A DNA stretch of 64,000 nucleotides. It comes from SAR324 cluster bacterium (GTDB lineage: Bacteria > SAR324 > NAC60-12). This document shows, piece by piece, positions 1-7,280 of the stretch. The first letter of the stretch is position 1; every line of letters begins with the position of its first letter. The position numbers were made by a program, and so were the translations under genes. The notes under the pieces were generated by a model. It worked only from the letters and a program-made list of their open reading frames with translations, did no database searches and had not been told where the DNA came from. The stretch is taken from NCBI GenBank assembly GCA_015232315.1, contig JADFZZ010000004.1, forward strand, positions 239,414 through 303,413, given 5' to 3'.

Positions 1-473
1 TCGATCAGTCTGTCATCCTCAAGCGGTGTCACCAGAAGTCCGGCGTCAATCTCATCATTGGTGACCAACTTGATAATATCTTCTGTTTTGTACTCATTGA
101 TTCGCAGATCAATCTGAGGATACTTTCTGGAAAAATCGCCTATAAACAGAGGAATCAAATAGGCCGCGACGGTGGGAATGACAGCCAGTTCAAACTTCCC
201 ACTGGGCTCGAGGGCTTTCTGATCAACAATTGTTTGCAATTTTCTGTGTTCTTGAATGATGATTCTTGCCTGTTTGAGGATTGCTTTACCGACTTCCGTG
301 GTCAATATGGGTTTTTTGGAGCGGTCAAAAATGACAACCTCCAGTTCTTCCTCGAGTTTCTGTATCTGTGCGGAAAGGGAAGGCTGAGAGACGTGGCACT
401 CCTGAGCAGCCTTCCCGAAATGCCGTTCTTTTTCAACAGCCAGTAAATATTCAAGTTGCGTGATGGTCAGCAT
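1..473 (-). CDS. oxyR: LysR-family regulator, OxyR-like (3' end outside window)
   Basis: The minus-strand frame opens at ATG 473 and runs off the window edge, giving the first 157 residues. The N-terminus is a typical LysR helix-turn-helix (LTITQLEYLLAVEKERHFGK, then ECHVSQPSLSAQIQKLEEEL), followed by the linker helix and the start of the substrate-binding-like domain. This head is characteristic of OxyR and its close relatives, which sense peroxide through a cysteine pair and activate ahpC-type genes. That cysteine pair lies beyond the window edge and cannot be checked. The ahpF and ahpC genes directly upstream on the same strand support a peroxide-response role. A generic LysR regulator remains possible. 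Confidence 0.85.
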   Translation of the reverse strand, partial: MLTITQLEYLLAVEKERHFGKAAQECHVSQPSLSAQIQKLEEELEVVIFDRSKKPILTTEVGKAILKQARIIIQEHRKLQTIVDQKALEPSGKFELAVIPTVAAYLIPLFIGDFSRKYPQIDLRINEYKTEDIIKLVTNDEIDAGLLVTPLEDDRLI

Positions 474-506
474 CTTCGTGACTTCTCATGTTCTAATGGG
501 TTTGCA

Positions 507-534
507 GTAGAGACGCGCGATCGCACGTCTCTAC
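507..534. repeat. perfect palindromic repeat with GCGATCGC core
   Basis: GTAGAGACG (507-515) and CGTCTCTAC (526-534) form a perfect 9-bp stem around a loop that contains GCGATCGC. It lies between ahpF and the oxyR-like gene. No U-tract follows on either strand, so it is not a classic terminator, though it could act as a processing or pause hairpin. Similar GTAGAGACG palindromes are known as dispersed repeats in cyanobacteria; that link is only by resemblance. Confidence 0.6.
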
Positions 535-587
535 AAGTATTTGGCAGGATTTATTTGGAAAATTTAAAGGTTATCTTTTTTACATTC

Positions 588-2138
588 CTAAGAAACGAGA
601 AGTTGTTCTTCAAAGGCGGTTAAAGCCGCTTTGGCACCTTCTCCCATGCTGATGATGATCTGCTTGAAGGGGACCGTGCTCACATCACCAGCCGCATAAA
701 TCCCTTTGACATTGGTCCGGCACTTGTTATCAATGATTATTTCTCCAAAACGGTTTGTTTCAACGATGTCTTTGACAACAGCGCTGTTGGGCAAAAGACC
801 GATCTGAACAAAAACTCCATCCAGGTCTTTTTGGTGCACTTCATTGGTTGCCCTGTCTTTATAGGCCAAACCCACCACCTTTTCGCCATTCCCCACAACT
901 TCGGTTGTCTGCGCGTTCTTAATGATCGACACATTCTTCATGGACTCCAGCTTGTCGACCAGGACCCGATCAGCCTTCAATTCAGGTAAAAACTCAAACA
1001 GCGTGACGGATTTGACCATGCCCGCCAGGTCGATGGCCGCCTCTACTCCGGAGTTACCACCGCCAATGACCGCAATGTCTTTTCCTTTATAGTAGGGACC
1101 ATCGCAGTGTGGACAAAAGGCAACGCCGCGTCCAATATATTGTTTTTCTCCTGGAATATTCAACTCTCGCCACTTTGCTCCTGTTGCCACAATGATTGCT
1201 TTGGTCGTTAAGAATTCACCACTGTTCAATTCCAGATGTTTCACAGAATCATTTTTGATATGATCCACCCGCCGGTGTTCTAATACCTTGATGTCATATT
1301 CCGCAATATGTTTAGCGAGTTTGTCAGACAATTCAGGGCCCTCGGTGTAGGGCACAGAAATGAGATTTTCAATGCCCTTGGTGTCTTTCACCTGCCCGCC
1401 GATTCTTTCCGCCACAATCACGGTTTTCAATCCTTTTCTGGCCGAATAGATCGCGGCCGAAGCTCCAGCCGGACCGCCCCCGAGAATGGCCACATCGAAC
1501 AGTCCCAAATCCACAGGTTCCTGTTTGATCGATTCATCACGGCCGAAATGTTCCTCCAGTTTGCTCAACAACTGAGGCAGATCAGATTTTCCAGAGTGAA
1601 CCAACGAATCACCATCCATCACACAGGGAACCCCCTGAATGCCCAGCGATTCAATTTCGTCCTGAAAAAACGCCCCATCCACCATCTCATGGGTGAAATC
1701 CTGGTGGAAGATCGCCATGATATTCAAGGATTGAACGACTTCAGGACAATTTTCACAGGAAAGCGAGATGTAAGTCTTTAGCTTGATCGGGCCTTTCAGG
1801 CTTTGAATGCGTTTGACAATGCCATCATCGGGAAGTTTCCCTTTTTTATCCACATTCAGTATGGACAATATCAGGGACGTAAACTCATGCCCACCGGGAA
1901 TTCCACTGAACTTGATTCCAGAACTTTTATTTTCATGAACGATTTCAAAAAATGGCGTTTTGGATTCCACACTGGAAGAAACAGCATGAATGTGTTCCGA
2001 GGTTGAAGCGACCTGTTCCAGCATTTCAATGAGTTCTGTTTGCTTCGCATGATTACTCCTGGCATAAACCAGTTCTACACGACCATTGAGTTTATCAAAA
2101 ACAGATTTCAATTGTTCGATGATATCATTTTCCAGCAT
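588..2138 (-). CDS. ahpF: alkyl hydroperoxide reductase subunit F (NADH:peroxiredoxin reductase)
   Basis: AhpF passes electrons from NADH through FAD and two disulfide centres to the peroxiredoxin AhpC. The 516-residue protein has the family length. It carries an N-terminal thioredoxin-fold region with the redox motif CENC (Cys128/Cys131), an FAD-binding GGGPAG (about 220-225), the thioredoxin-reductase motif CPHC (Cys342/Cys345) and an NADH-binding GGGNSG (about 359-364). Spacing closely matches E. coli AhpF. The ATG at 2138 was chosen over an upstream one at 2201 because GGAGG sits 4 bases before it and the protein then starts like known AhpF. ahpC lies upstream on the same strand, separated by a terminator and a small repeat element, so the two may be transcribed separately. 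Confidence 0.96.
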   Translation of the reverse strand: MLENDIIEQLKSVFDKLNGRVELVYARSNHAKQTELIEMLEQVASTSEHIHAVSSSVESKTPFFEIVHENKSSGIKFSGIPGGHEFTSLILSILNVDKKGKLPDDGIVKRIQSLKGPIKLKTYISLSCENCPEVVQSLNIMAIFHQDFTHEMVDGAFFQDEIESLGIQGVPCVMDGDSLVHSGKSDLPQLLSKLEEHFGRDESIKQEPVDLGLFDVAILGGGPAGASAAIYSARKGLKTVIVAERIGGQVKDTKGIENLISVPYTEGPELSDKLAKHIAEYDIKVLEHRRVDHIKNDSVKHLELNSGEFLTTKAIIVATGAKWRELNIPGEKQYIGRGVAFCPHCDGPYYKGKDIAVIGGGNSGVEAAIDLAGMVKSVTLFEFLPELKADRVLVDKLESMKNVSIIKNAQTTEVVGNGEKVVGLAYKDRATNEVHQKDLDGVFVQIGLLPNSAVVKDIVETNRFGEIIIDNKCRTNVKGIYAAGDVSTVPFKQIIISMGEGAKAALTAFEEQLLVS

Positions 2139-2188
2139 AGTACCTCCAATCTGGAGTGTTAAAACTTGAATAAAGTTAAACGGACAAA

Positions 2189-2318
2189 CAGGGCTGTTCA
2201 CTTCTTCTGATGTTGAGCGTCAACCGGGGTAGGCGGGAATTACAGACCTCGCCAATTCAAAAAATCGTATGTTTGACGGGCACGTAGTCCCGTCCTACCG
2301 GAGAACTGAACAGCCCTG
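2189..2318. mobile_element. small MITE-like element with 12-bp terminal inverted repeats
   Basis: CAGGGCTGTTCA (2189-2200) is matched by its exact complement TGAACAGCCCTG (2307-2318). Inside are further complementary arms (2224-2238 with 2288-2301) and a hairpin GACGGG/CCCGTC (2275-2294). GGACAAA directly abuts the left end (2182-2188) and recurs 3 bases beyond the right end (2322-2328), a possible target duplication. There is no coding capacity. It lies in the ahpF leader, about 50 bases before its start, so it may affect that gene's transcription or mRNA. Confidence 0.55.
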
Positions 2319-2346
2319 AAAGGACAAAGGAAAAAGGACAAGACAT

Positions 2347-2380
2347 CCTTTCACCTTTCACCTTTCACCTTTCACCTTTC
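2347..2380. repeat. tandem 7-bp repeat, about five copies
   Basis: The unit CCTTTCA is repeated four full times plus six bases. It lies just beyond the terminator that follows ahpC. No coding role is apparent; length variation by slippage is plausible. Confidence 0.8.
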
Positions 2381-2381
2381 G

Positions 2382-2404
2382 AAAAAAGTGGGGGCAGTGC
2401 CCCC
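2382..2404 (-). terminator. rho-independent terminator after ahpC
   Basis: Read on the minus strand, GGGGGC, a 3-base loop and GCCCCC are followed by AC and a run of six T. It begins 16 bases after the ahpC stop codon and would largely separate ahpC transcription from ahpF. Confidence 0.85.
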
Positions 2405-2419
2405 GAAAAATATTTAAAC

Positions 2420-2986
2420 TTAAATTTTGCCGACCAAGTTGAGTCCGGGTTTTAAAGTCGCGCCGCCTTCTTGCCACTTGGCTGGACATACTTCATTGGG
2501 ATGGGCGGCAATATATTGAGCAGCTTTCACTTTTCTCAACAATTCCTCAGCATTTCTGCCGATTCCGTTGTCGTTGACTTCTGCCAGTTTGATCTGACCT
2601 TCAGGATTGACCAAAAAGGTTCCTCGATAAGCTAACCCAGCTTCTTCGATATACACGCCAAAAGCTCTGGAGAGATGTCCGGTCGGGTCCGCCAGCATAG
2701 GATAATTGATTTTTTTGATCGTTTCGGAAGCGTCATGCCACGCTTTGTGGGTGAAGTGAGTGTCAGTGCTGACAGAATAAACTTCAACGCCCATTTTTTT
2801 GAATTCACCATATTTGTCGGCCATGTCGCCCAGTTCGGTGGGGCATACAAAGGTGAAATCGGCAGGATAGAAGAAAAAAATCGACCACTTGCCTTTCAGG
2901 TCGTTGCCTGTGACTTCTTTGAAGGCATCGTTGTGATATGCCTGAACCTTAAAATCCACAACTTTTGAATTGATGATCGTTTCCAT
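2420..2986 (-). CDS. ahpC: alkyl hydroperoxide reductase subunit C (2-Cys peroxiredoxin)
   Basis: AhpC reduces hydrogen peroxide, organic peroxides and peroxynitrite in the cytoplasm and is regenerated by AhpF. The 188-residue product has the peroxidatic Cys48 in DFTFVCPTEL and the resolving Cys167 in EVCPAKW, the spacing of typical AhpC1 proteins. The start ATG at 2986 has AAGGAGA a few bases upstream. The gene is first in a peroxide-defence group with ahpF and an oxyR-like gene on the same strand. A candidate OxyR operator lies about 150 bp upstream and a strong terminator follows the gene. Confidence 0.97.
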   Translation of the reverse strand: METIINSKVVDFKVQAYHNDAFKEVTGNDLKGKWSIFFFYPADFTFVCPTELGDMADKYGEFKKMGVEVYSVSTDTHFTHKAWHDASETIKKINYPMLADPTGHLSRAFGVYIEEAGLAYRGTFLVNPEGQIKLAEVNDNGIGRNAEELLRKVKAAQYIAAHPNEVCPAKWQEGGATLKPGLNLVGKI

Positions 2987-3134
2987 AGTGTCTCCTTATT
3001 GAGATTGTCTGAATTAATAAATGAGTTTCTAAAAACCTTAAAACCCTCACAACGCAACAACAGCCAAACAGGCTTTAAGCGTAAGCAGTTTTAATGTCTG
3101 GGTATATCCTCTCAAATTTCCTGATAGAAGTACA

Positions 3135-3170
3135 ATATTAAAAATCTATCTACCGATAGTTTATTTCTAT
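3135..3170. promoter_or_regulatory. candidate OxyR operator upstream of ahpC
   Basis: The sequence holds four tetranucleotides arranged ATAT-N7-CTAT-N6-ATAG-N7-CTAT (plus-strand reading). This closely follows the known OxyR pattern ATAG-N7-CTAT-N7-ATAG-N7-CTAT, apart from one base in one element and a central spacer of six rather than seven. It is 149-184 bases upstream of the ahpC start, and an OxyR-like regulator is encoded nearby. Binding is inferred. Confidence 0.45.
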
Positions 3171-3409
3171 TATGGAATAAAAAAGTCACCCCAAGGAGCG
3201 GCAGTTGATGATGAATCGCTTCGCATTGTCTATCATATGTTGCTCTATGGTTTTTTCCGTGATTTTGGTAAAAACACAGTAAACGCAGTCCTTTCGCTTA
3301 TTTTTGAGACTGTTTTTGAATTAAACACAATTTCCGATTTTGATTGCAACATCAGAAAATTAGTTTCAGGCTTCTTCTTTTACCCTTCATTGGAACAAAG
3401 GAGCAAGCG

Positions 3410-3704
3410 ATGGAATCCCGACGTATTGAAAGAGTAGATGAAATTCCCTTAGGGCTCGTGCAAGAATAAGATTTACACTATGGTGTCGTCAGGAGGGATC
3501 TCGTCCCATATCCCCTGTGGACATGATCAGGACTGAATCTCTCAAACTATAAAGGTTATTTACGCACGAGCCCTTAACTGGATTCAGGAAAAAACAGGGA
3601 TTCAGTTCGCTTCCAAAGTTCGTTCTTCACAAGGGTTGATTGTGCATGTTTTTGGAAAAATCGCTGCTGCGATGCTCCTGTTAGCAAATATTTGCAACCC
3701 CTAA
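3410..3704 (+). pseudogene. transposase fragment, disrupted by a nested element
   Basis: An ATG at 3410 with AAGGAG upstream opens MESRRIERVDEIPL, which resembles the start of a transposase family whose N-terminus reads like 'ERVDDIPLLL'. The frame is broken after 14 codons by the element at 3452-3573. Beyond it, an open stretch in another frame (WIQEKTGIQFASKV, ending with TAA at 3702-3704) looks like a transposase C-terminal scrap. The two pieces do not rejoin in frame once the insert is removed, so there is also an internal deletion. Family assignment is tentative. Confidence 0.5.
3452..3573. mobile_element. nested 122-bp element with inverted ends
   Basis: GGGCTCGTGC (3452-3461) and GCACGAGCCC (3564-3573) are perfect 10-bp inverted ends, and the similarity extends inward imperfectly (CAAGAATAA versus CGTAAATAA). 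The element is flanked by TTA on both sides (3449-3451 and 3574-3576), consistent with a 3-bp target duplication. It interrupts the transposase fragment, so it inserted later. No coding capacity. Confidence 0.65.
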
Positions 3705-3820
3705 TTCGCATTACAAATCTCACAGGACGTTTACCTGGTTCATAACGAACCAAAGACCGCTCCTTCTTGACGATTCAAAATCAAATTCATAATGGGTCCT
3801 AAAAATAAGCGAAAGGACTG

Positions 3821-3952
3821 GTTCAGCCGTCTGCTATCAGTTTTCAGGAATTCTCAAGACCTGGAAGCCAAACGATATTTTCTGATATTGAGTCATAATG
3901 CTTCTGAGGCGCATAAACACTGAAAGCTGAATACTGAACGCTGAACGCTTAC
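3821..3952. repeat. dispersed repeat, copy A (related to 57728-57844)
   Basis: This stretch aligns with the element at 57728-57844 with about ten differences over the shared 104 bases. It also carries a 21-base insertion near its right end (AGCTGAATACTGAACGCTGAA). The right end CGCTTAC is conserved, whereas the left inverted end is degraded where it meets the IS remnant. It is non-coding and appears to be an old copy of a small mobile element. Confidence 0.75.
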
Positions 3953-3978
3953 ATAAACACTTTAATCAATACAAACCT

Positions 3979-4701
3979 ATGGTTGAACCCACTGAAACAC
4001 AACCTGTCATAAATTGTCCCGTCTGCCATTCTGCTGATATACAAATCATTGTACTCAAAGGGGAACAAGAGACCTGCTTTGTCCAATTGCAATGTGTCCA
4101 ATGTTTGACTTCCGACTTTATACAGGTTGATCGCCCGGAAAAAGACCATGATTGGCTTTTAAGGGAATTGCCCTCACTGCAAAAAGAATGGGACGAATGG
4201 GAAAAAATCAAAAAGCTGTATCTTTATCAACAGGAACTAAAAAAACGTGGCTTGGATTATAAAATGATTTTGCTGGCGGGGAGTCTTTTTCTTGTTCTGA
4301 CTTTTTACCTCAGTGATTCCGCTCATTTGTTGGGCGTTTGGAAAAACCCGATGGAGTTTCGCCAACAAATTGTTAATGAGTATGTGATCAAACTCAGAAC
4401 CCTTCCTTGTTTTGATCAAGGTATGAAAAACGTCATGTTGAGAGTTCCAGCGTTATACACCGGGGAGGACGTGATGCACCATCAATCAATTCAGTATGGT
4501 GAAGCCGGAATTTATCTGGGGCAGGAAATCATAAAAATATATCGCTCCAATTTCTGGTTTTATGGTTCTCCCAAAAAATCAATGCTCATTGAGACCTTGA
4601 TTCATGAATTTTTGCATCGTGCAAAACCCTATTGGGGCCATCAACCTGTTTTTTATGAGAAACTCAATAAAATGTTATATTGCGCTCTAAAACATTGGTG
4701 A
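3979..4701 (+). CDS. membrane protein with zinc ribbon and HExxH metalloprotease-like domain
   Basis: The 240-residue protein begins with a zinc-ribbon-like pair (CPVC at 13-16, CVQC at 39-42), then a charged helical stretch. One transmembrane segment follows (about 96-112), then a C-terminal domain with HEFLH at 209-213 and a GH at 220-221. HExxH followed by a nearby histidine is the zinc signature of gluzincin/SprT-like metallopeptidases, so I infer a membrane-anchored zinc peptidase, but no named family was recognised. It stands alone on the plus strand between two mobile elements. The ATG at 3979 has no strong ribosome-binding site, and the start could be different. Confidence 0.7.
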   Translation: MVEPTETQPVINCPVCHSADIQIIVLKGEQETCFVQLQCVQCLTSDFIQVDRPEKDHDWLLRELPSLQKEWDEWEKIKKLYLYQQELKKRGLDYKMILLAGSLFLVLTFYLSDSAHLLGVWKNPMEFRQQIVNEYVIKLRTLPCFDQGMKNVMLRVPALYTGEDVMHHQSIQYGEAGIYLGQEIIKIYRSNFWFYGSPKKSMLIETLIHEFLHRAKPYWGHQPVFYEKLNKMLYCALKHW

Positions 4702-4759
4702 ATTGTCCGGCATCTTTTATTTCGACGAAAGAGAGATTCTGCGGACGCCCTGTATGGCC

Positions 4760-4914
4760 AATGTCGTCAACTTAAGGCGTTCCTCGCCGAGAAATCCCCC
4801 TTTTCAAAGGGGGCATGGGGGATTTAACGCTCAGAATTACATCCCCCGAACCCACTTGAACCAAGGGGGAATTAATACTCAGCACCATTCAGAATGCTTA
4901 AGTTGATGACATTG
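4760..4914. mobile_element. 155-bp MITE with 11-bp target-site duplication
   Basis: The left end AATGTCGTCAACTTAAG (from 4760) and the complement of the right end AATGTCATCAACTTAAG match at 16 of 17 bases. CCTGTATGGCC occurs immediately before the element (4749-4759) and again immediately after it (4915-4925), as expected for an 11-bp target duplication. An internal hairpin-forming CCCCCTTTTCAAAGGGGG lies at about 4796-4813. There is no transposase, so it must have been mobilised in trans. The long duplication is in the range known for IS4-type transposases, which is only a suggestion. Confidence 0.8.
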
Positions 4915-5035
4915 CCTGTATGGCCCATGCCAAATCTTTGACATCGGCAGACAGAATCCTCACGGTTCTGACTGCCGGATAGGGTTGAAATAATTAGATG
5001 GAAACAATTGGAACACATGTATCATGCGCAAAAGC

Positions 5036-7267
5036 CTACTTGGGTGCGCCAGCATCAATCCATGCGGCTACCCTGGCTAGTTTAGCATCATCCAGATATG
5101 GTCCACCTAATGGCATTTGAGGTGTCGCTTTTCCAGTAATTCTTTTATACATATAACTATCTGCGCTTTTTCCCGGAGCAATGATTTTATCGCCAGTAGT
5201 ACTGGTTTTTCCATTGGTCACAATGGTATCATATTGATCCGCTTCCCATGACAAACCAGCCGCTGGTGAAGTTTTTCCATGACAGCTTGTACAGACCTTA
5301 AGGATTTCACTCTGGATTGTGGTCCAGGTGTCTTTGGCAGTGCTTGTTGATGTACTGCCGGAACTGGTACTGGTTGAAGTGCTGCTTGAACTGGTACTGG
5401 TTGCGGTTTTTGGCGCACCAGCATCAATCCATGATTTGATTTTATCAATGGTTGTTTGTTCCAGATAAGGTCCACCAAGCGGCATTCTACTTCCGCTTAT
5501 GGTGGGTTCTCCTGTTAATTTCTGATACAAATAACTGTTGGCACTGTCACTGGGCTTAATCAGGAGAACACCGGATGAACCTTTTTTACCATTGGTCACA
5601 ATGGCGTCATATTGATCTTTCTGCCATGACAAACCTGCGGCAGGTGATGCGCCACCGTGACAGGTCACACATTTAGTTTGCAACACATCCGCCTGAATAG
5701 AATCCCAGGAAGCTGATGGCGCACTGGTGCTGCCACCCTTACTGCTGCCGACTCCAGCACCATCATCAATCCATTGTCCGATCAGGGATATAAATGTTTC
5801 GTCCAGTACAACTCCAAGTCCTGGCATACGGCTACCCTTGATTTGAGCATTTCCGGTAATTTTCAGATATAAATAACTTTTTTCCTTGCTTCCGGGTTCC
5901 ACCAGTTTGAGGGAGGTCACTTCTGAACTTAATTTTCCACTGGTAACAATGGCGTCATATTGATCCGCCTCCCAGGATAATCCGGCATAGGAGAACACGC
6001 TGTTGTGACAGATCACACAGTAGTTTTCAAAAACAGCACTTTGAATGAAATCCCAGTTGGGTTCCATCGGCCCCGGAGCGCCCACATCAATCCATTGTTT
6101 AATCAGAGCGATATCATTGTCACTCAATGGACCGCCCATCGCAGGCATTTGTACGCCCTTGATATTGGCGTCTCCTGTAATTTTCATATAGATGTAACTT
6201 CCATCACTGTTTCCAGGATTTACAATTGGAATTCTGGTGGAACTCAGTCGTTTGTTCACAACAACGTTTGTGTACTGATCCGCTTCCAGAGACATGCCAC
6301 CCATCGGAAATTCACCACTATGGCAAATCACGCAATATTTCGCGAAAATATTGGCCTGAACATATTCCCAGGTAGCTTCCCTGGATGAATCAGAACCGGA
6401 TGTTGATGTTCCAGAATCAGAGCTTGAAGAGTCATCAGCCGTCTTGTTGGTCGTAGATTTTTCCAGAGCGCCATCATCAATCCATTTGGCAACCATCTTC
6501 AGTGTCTCATCATCGAGAATTTCTCCTGTGGCAGGCATCCTGCTTCCAGAAATGCGTGAGTCACCGGAAATCTTCATATAAAAATAACTGTCTTTGCTGT
6601 TTTTGGGATCAATGATTTTAAATGTATTTTCTGAGTTCATTTTCCCATTTGTTACAATCGTCGCATATTCACTATCAGCCCATGAAAGACCTGCTGTCGC
6701 ATTGGCTTCATTGTGACACTGAACGCATTTTTTCTGCAAAAGATTTTCCTGAAGATACGCCCAGTCGACCTCAACTTCCCCGCTTTCTGTTTCTGATTCC
6801 ACAGCGGTTTCACCTTCGGCGACTTCTAAGGCACCAGCATCAATCCAGGCACCGATAATATCAATGCTGCCTTGAGCCAGTTGACCACCTAACGGCATTT
6901 GAGCGCCAACGATATTGGCATTGTTGGTTATTTTCATGTATGCGTAGCTTTTGCTTTTATCGCCCGGTTCAATGATTTTGAATTCAGGATTGCCCTGGCT
7001 CATTTTCCCATCGGTTACAATTTCCTTATATTTACCAGCCTCCCATGACAACCCCGCCGCAGGAGATCCGCCAGAATGGCATGTTGTACATTTCTGGGAA
7101 AGAATATCAGCCTGGATTGATTTCCAGCTTGGTCCAGAACTGCTTTTTTTCTTACCCTCAGTTTCGGCGCAACCATAAAGACTCAGAATGACGGTTGCCA
7201 TAACAAACAACGCGAACAAGGAATTCAATGTTTGATTTTTTACGGAATGGAAACTTATAGTAGTCAT
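5036..7267 (-). CDS. lipoprotein with six cytochrome c-type haem-binding repeats
   Basis: The protein (743 residues from ATG 7267) starts with a lipoprotein signal ending ILSLYGC (lipidated Cys33). It then has six repeats of roughly 105 residues. Each has the pattern W..IQ, a CxxCH haem motif (CTTCH, CVQCH, CVICH, CVICH, CVTCH, CTSCH), GLSWEADQYD..IVTNGK, SYLYMKITG, a RMPLGG-type motif that could supply the distal Met ligand, and WIDAGA. Ser/Thr-rich linkers separate the last repeats. It is therefore likely a six-haem electron carrier on the outer face of a membrane. The ATG at 7267 was preferred to upstream starts because AAGGATGG precedes it and the signal peptide then begins normally. It follows the dihaem cytochrome gene by 13 bases. 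A four-repeat relative lies at 59312-60886. Confidence 0.85.
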   Translation of the reverse strand: MTTISFHSVKNQTLNSLFALFVMATVILSLYGCAETEGKKKSSSGPSWKSIQADILSQKCTTCHSGGSPAAGLSWEAGKYKEIVTDGKMSQGNPEFKIIEPGDKSKSYAYMKITNNANIVGAQMPLGGQLAQGSIDIIGAWIDAGALEVAEGETAVESETESGEVEVDWAYLQENLLQKKCVQCHNEANATAGLSWADSEYATIVTNGKMNSENTFKIIDPKNSKDSYFYMKISGDSRISGSRMPATGEILDDETLKMVAKWIDDGALEKSTTNKTADDSSSSDSGTSTSGSDSSREATWEYVQANIFAKYCVICHSGEFPMGGMSLEADQYTNVVVNKRLSSTRIPIVNPGNSDGSYIYMKITGDANIKGVQMPAMGGPLSDNDIALIKQWIDVGAPGPMEPNWDFIQSAVFENYCVICHNSVFSYAGLSWEADQYDAIVTSGKLSSEVTSLKLVEPGSKEKSYLYLKITGNAQIKGSRMPGLGVVLDETFISLIGQWIDDGAGVGSSKGGSTSAPSASWDSIQADVLQTKCVTCHGGASPAAGLSWQKDQYDAIVTNGKKGSSGVLLIKPSDSANSYLYQKLTGEPTISGSRMPLGGPYLEQTTIDKIKSWIDAGAPKTATSTSSSSTSTSTSSGSTSTSTAKDTWTTIQSEILKVCTSCHGKTSPAAGLSWEADQYDTIVTNGKTSTTGDKIIAPGKSADSYMYKRITGKATPQMPLGGPYLDDAKLARVAAWIDAGAPK

Positions 7268-7280
7268 ATCAGCCATCCTT

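Larger units (their letters stand above)
3286..3820. mobile_element. internally deleted insertion-sequence remnant with 25-bp inverted ends
   Basis: The ends 3286-3310 and 3796-3820 are inverted repeats matching at 23 of 25 positions (both read CAGTCCTTTCGCTTATTTTT inward, then differ by two bases). Between them are an N-terminal and apparently a C-terminal scrap of a transposase, and a second element has inserted inside. About 535 bp is far too short for a complete IS of this kind. No convincing target duplication was seen at the ends. The element abuts another dispersed repeat on its right. Confidence 0.65.

Noticed and set aside
1308-1781. Long open frame on the plus strand
   Set aside because: It is antisense to ahpF, whose motifs are certain, and has no ribosome-binding site or recognisable product.
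2347-2380. Tandem repeat as a possible CRISPR
   Set aside because: The units are 7 bp with no spacers. It is a simple tandem repeat.
3237-3437. 66-codon open frame
   Set aside because: It crosses the end of the insertion-sequence remnant, lacks a start signal and has no domain.
4703-4906. 67-codon frame after the metalloprotease-like gene
   Set aside because: It lies almost entirely within the 155-bp mobile element and only reflects its repeats.
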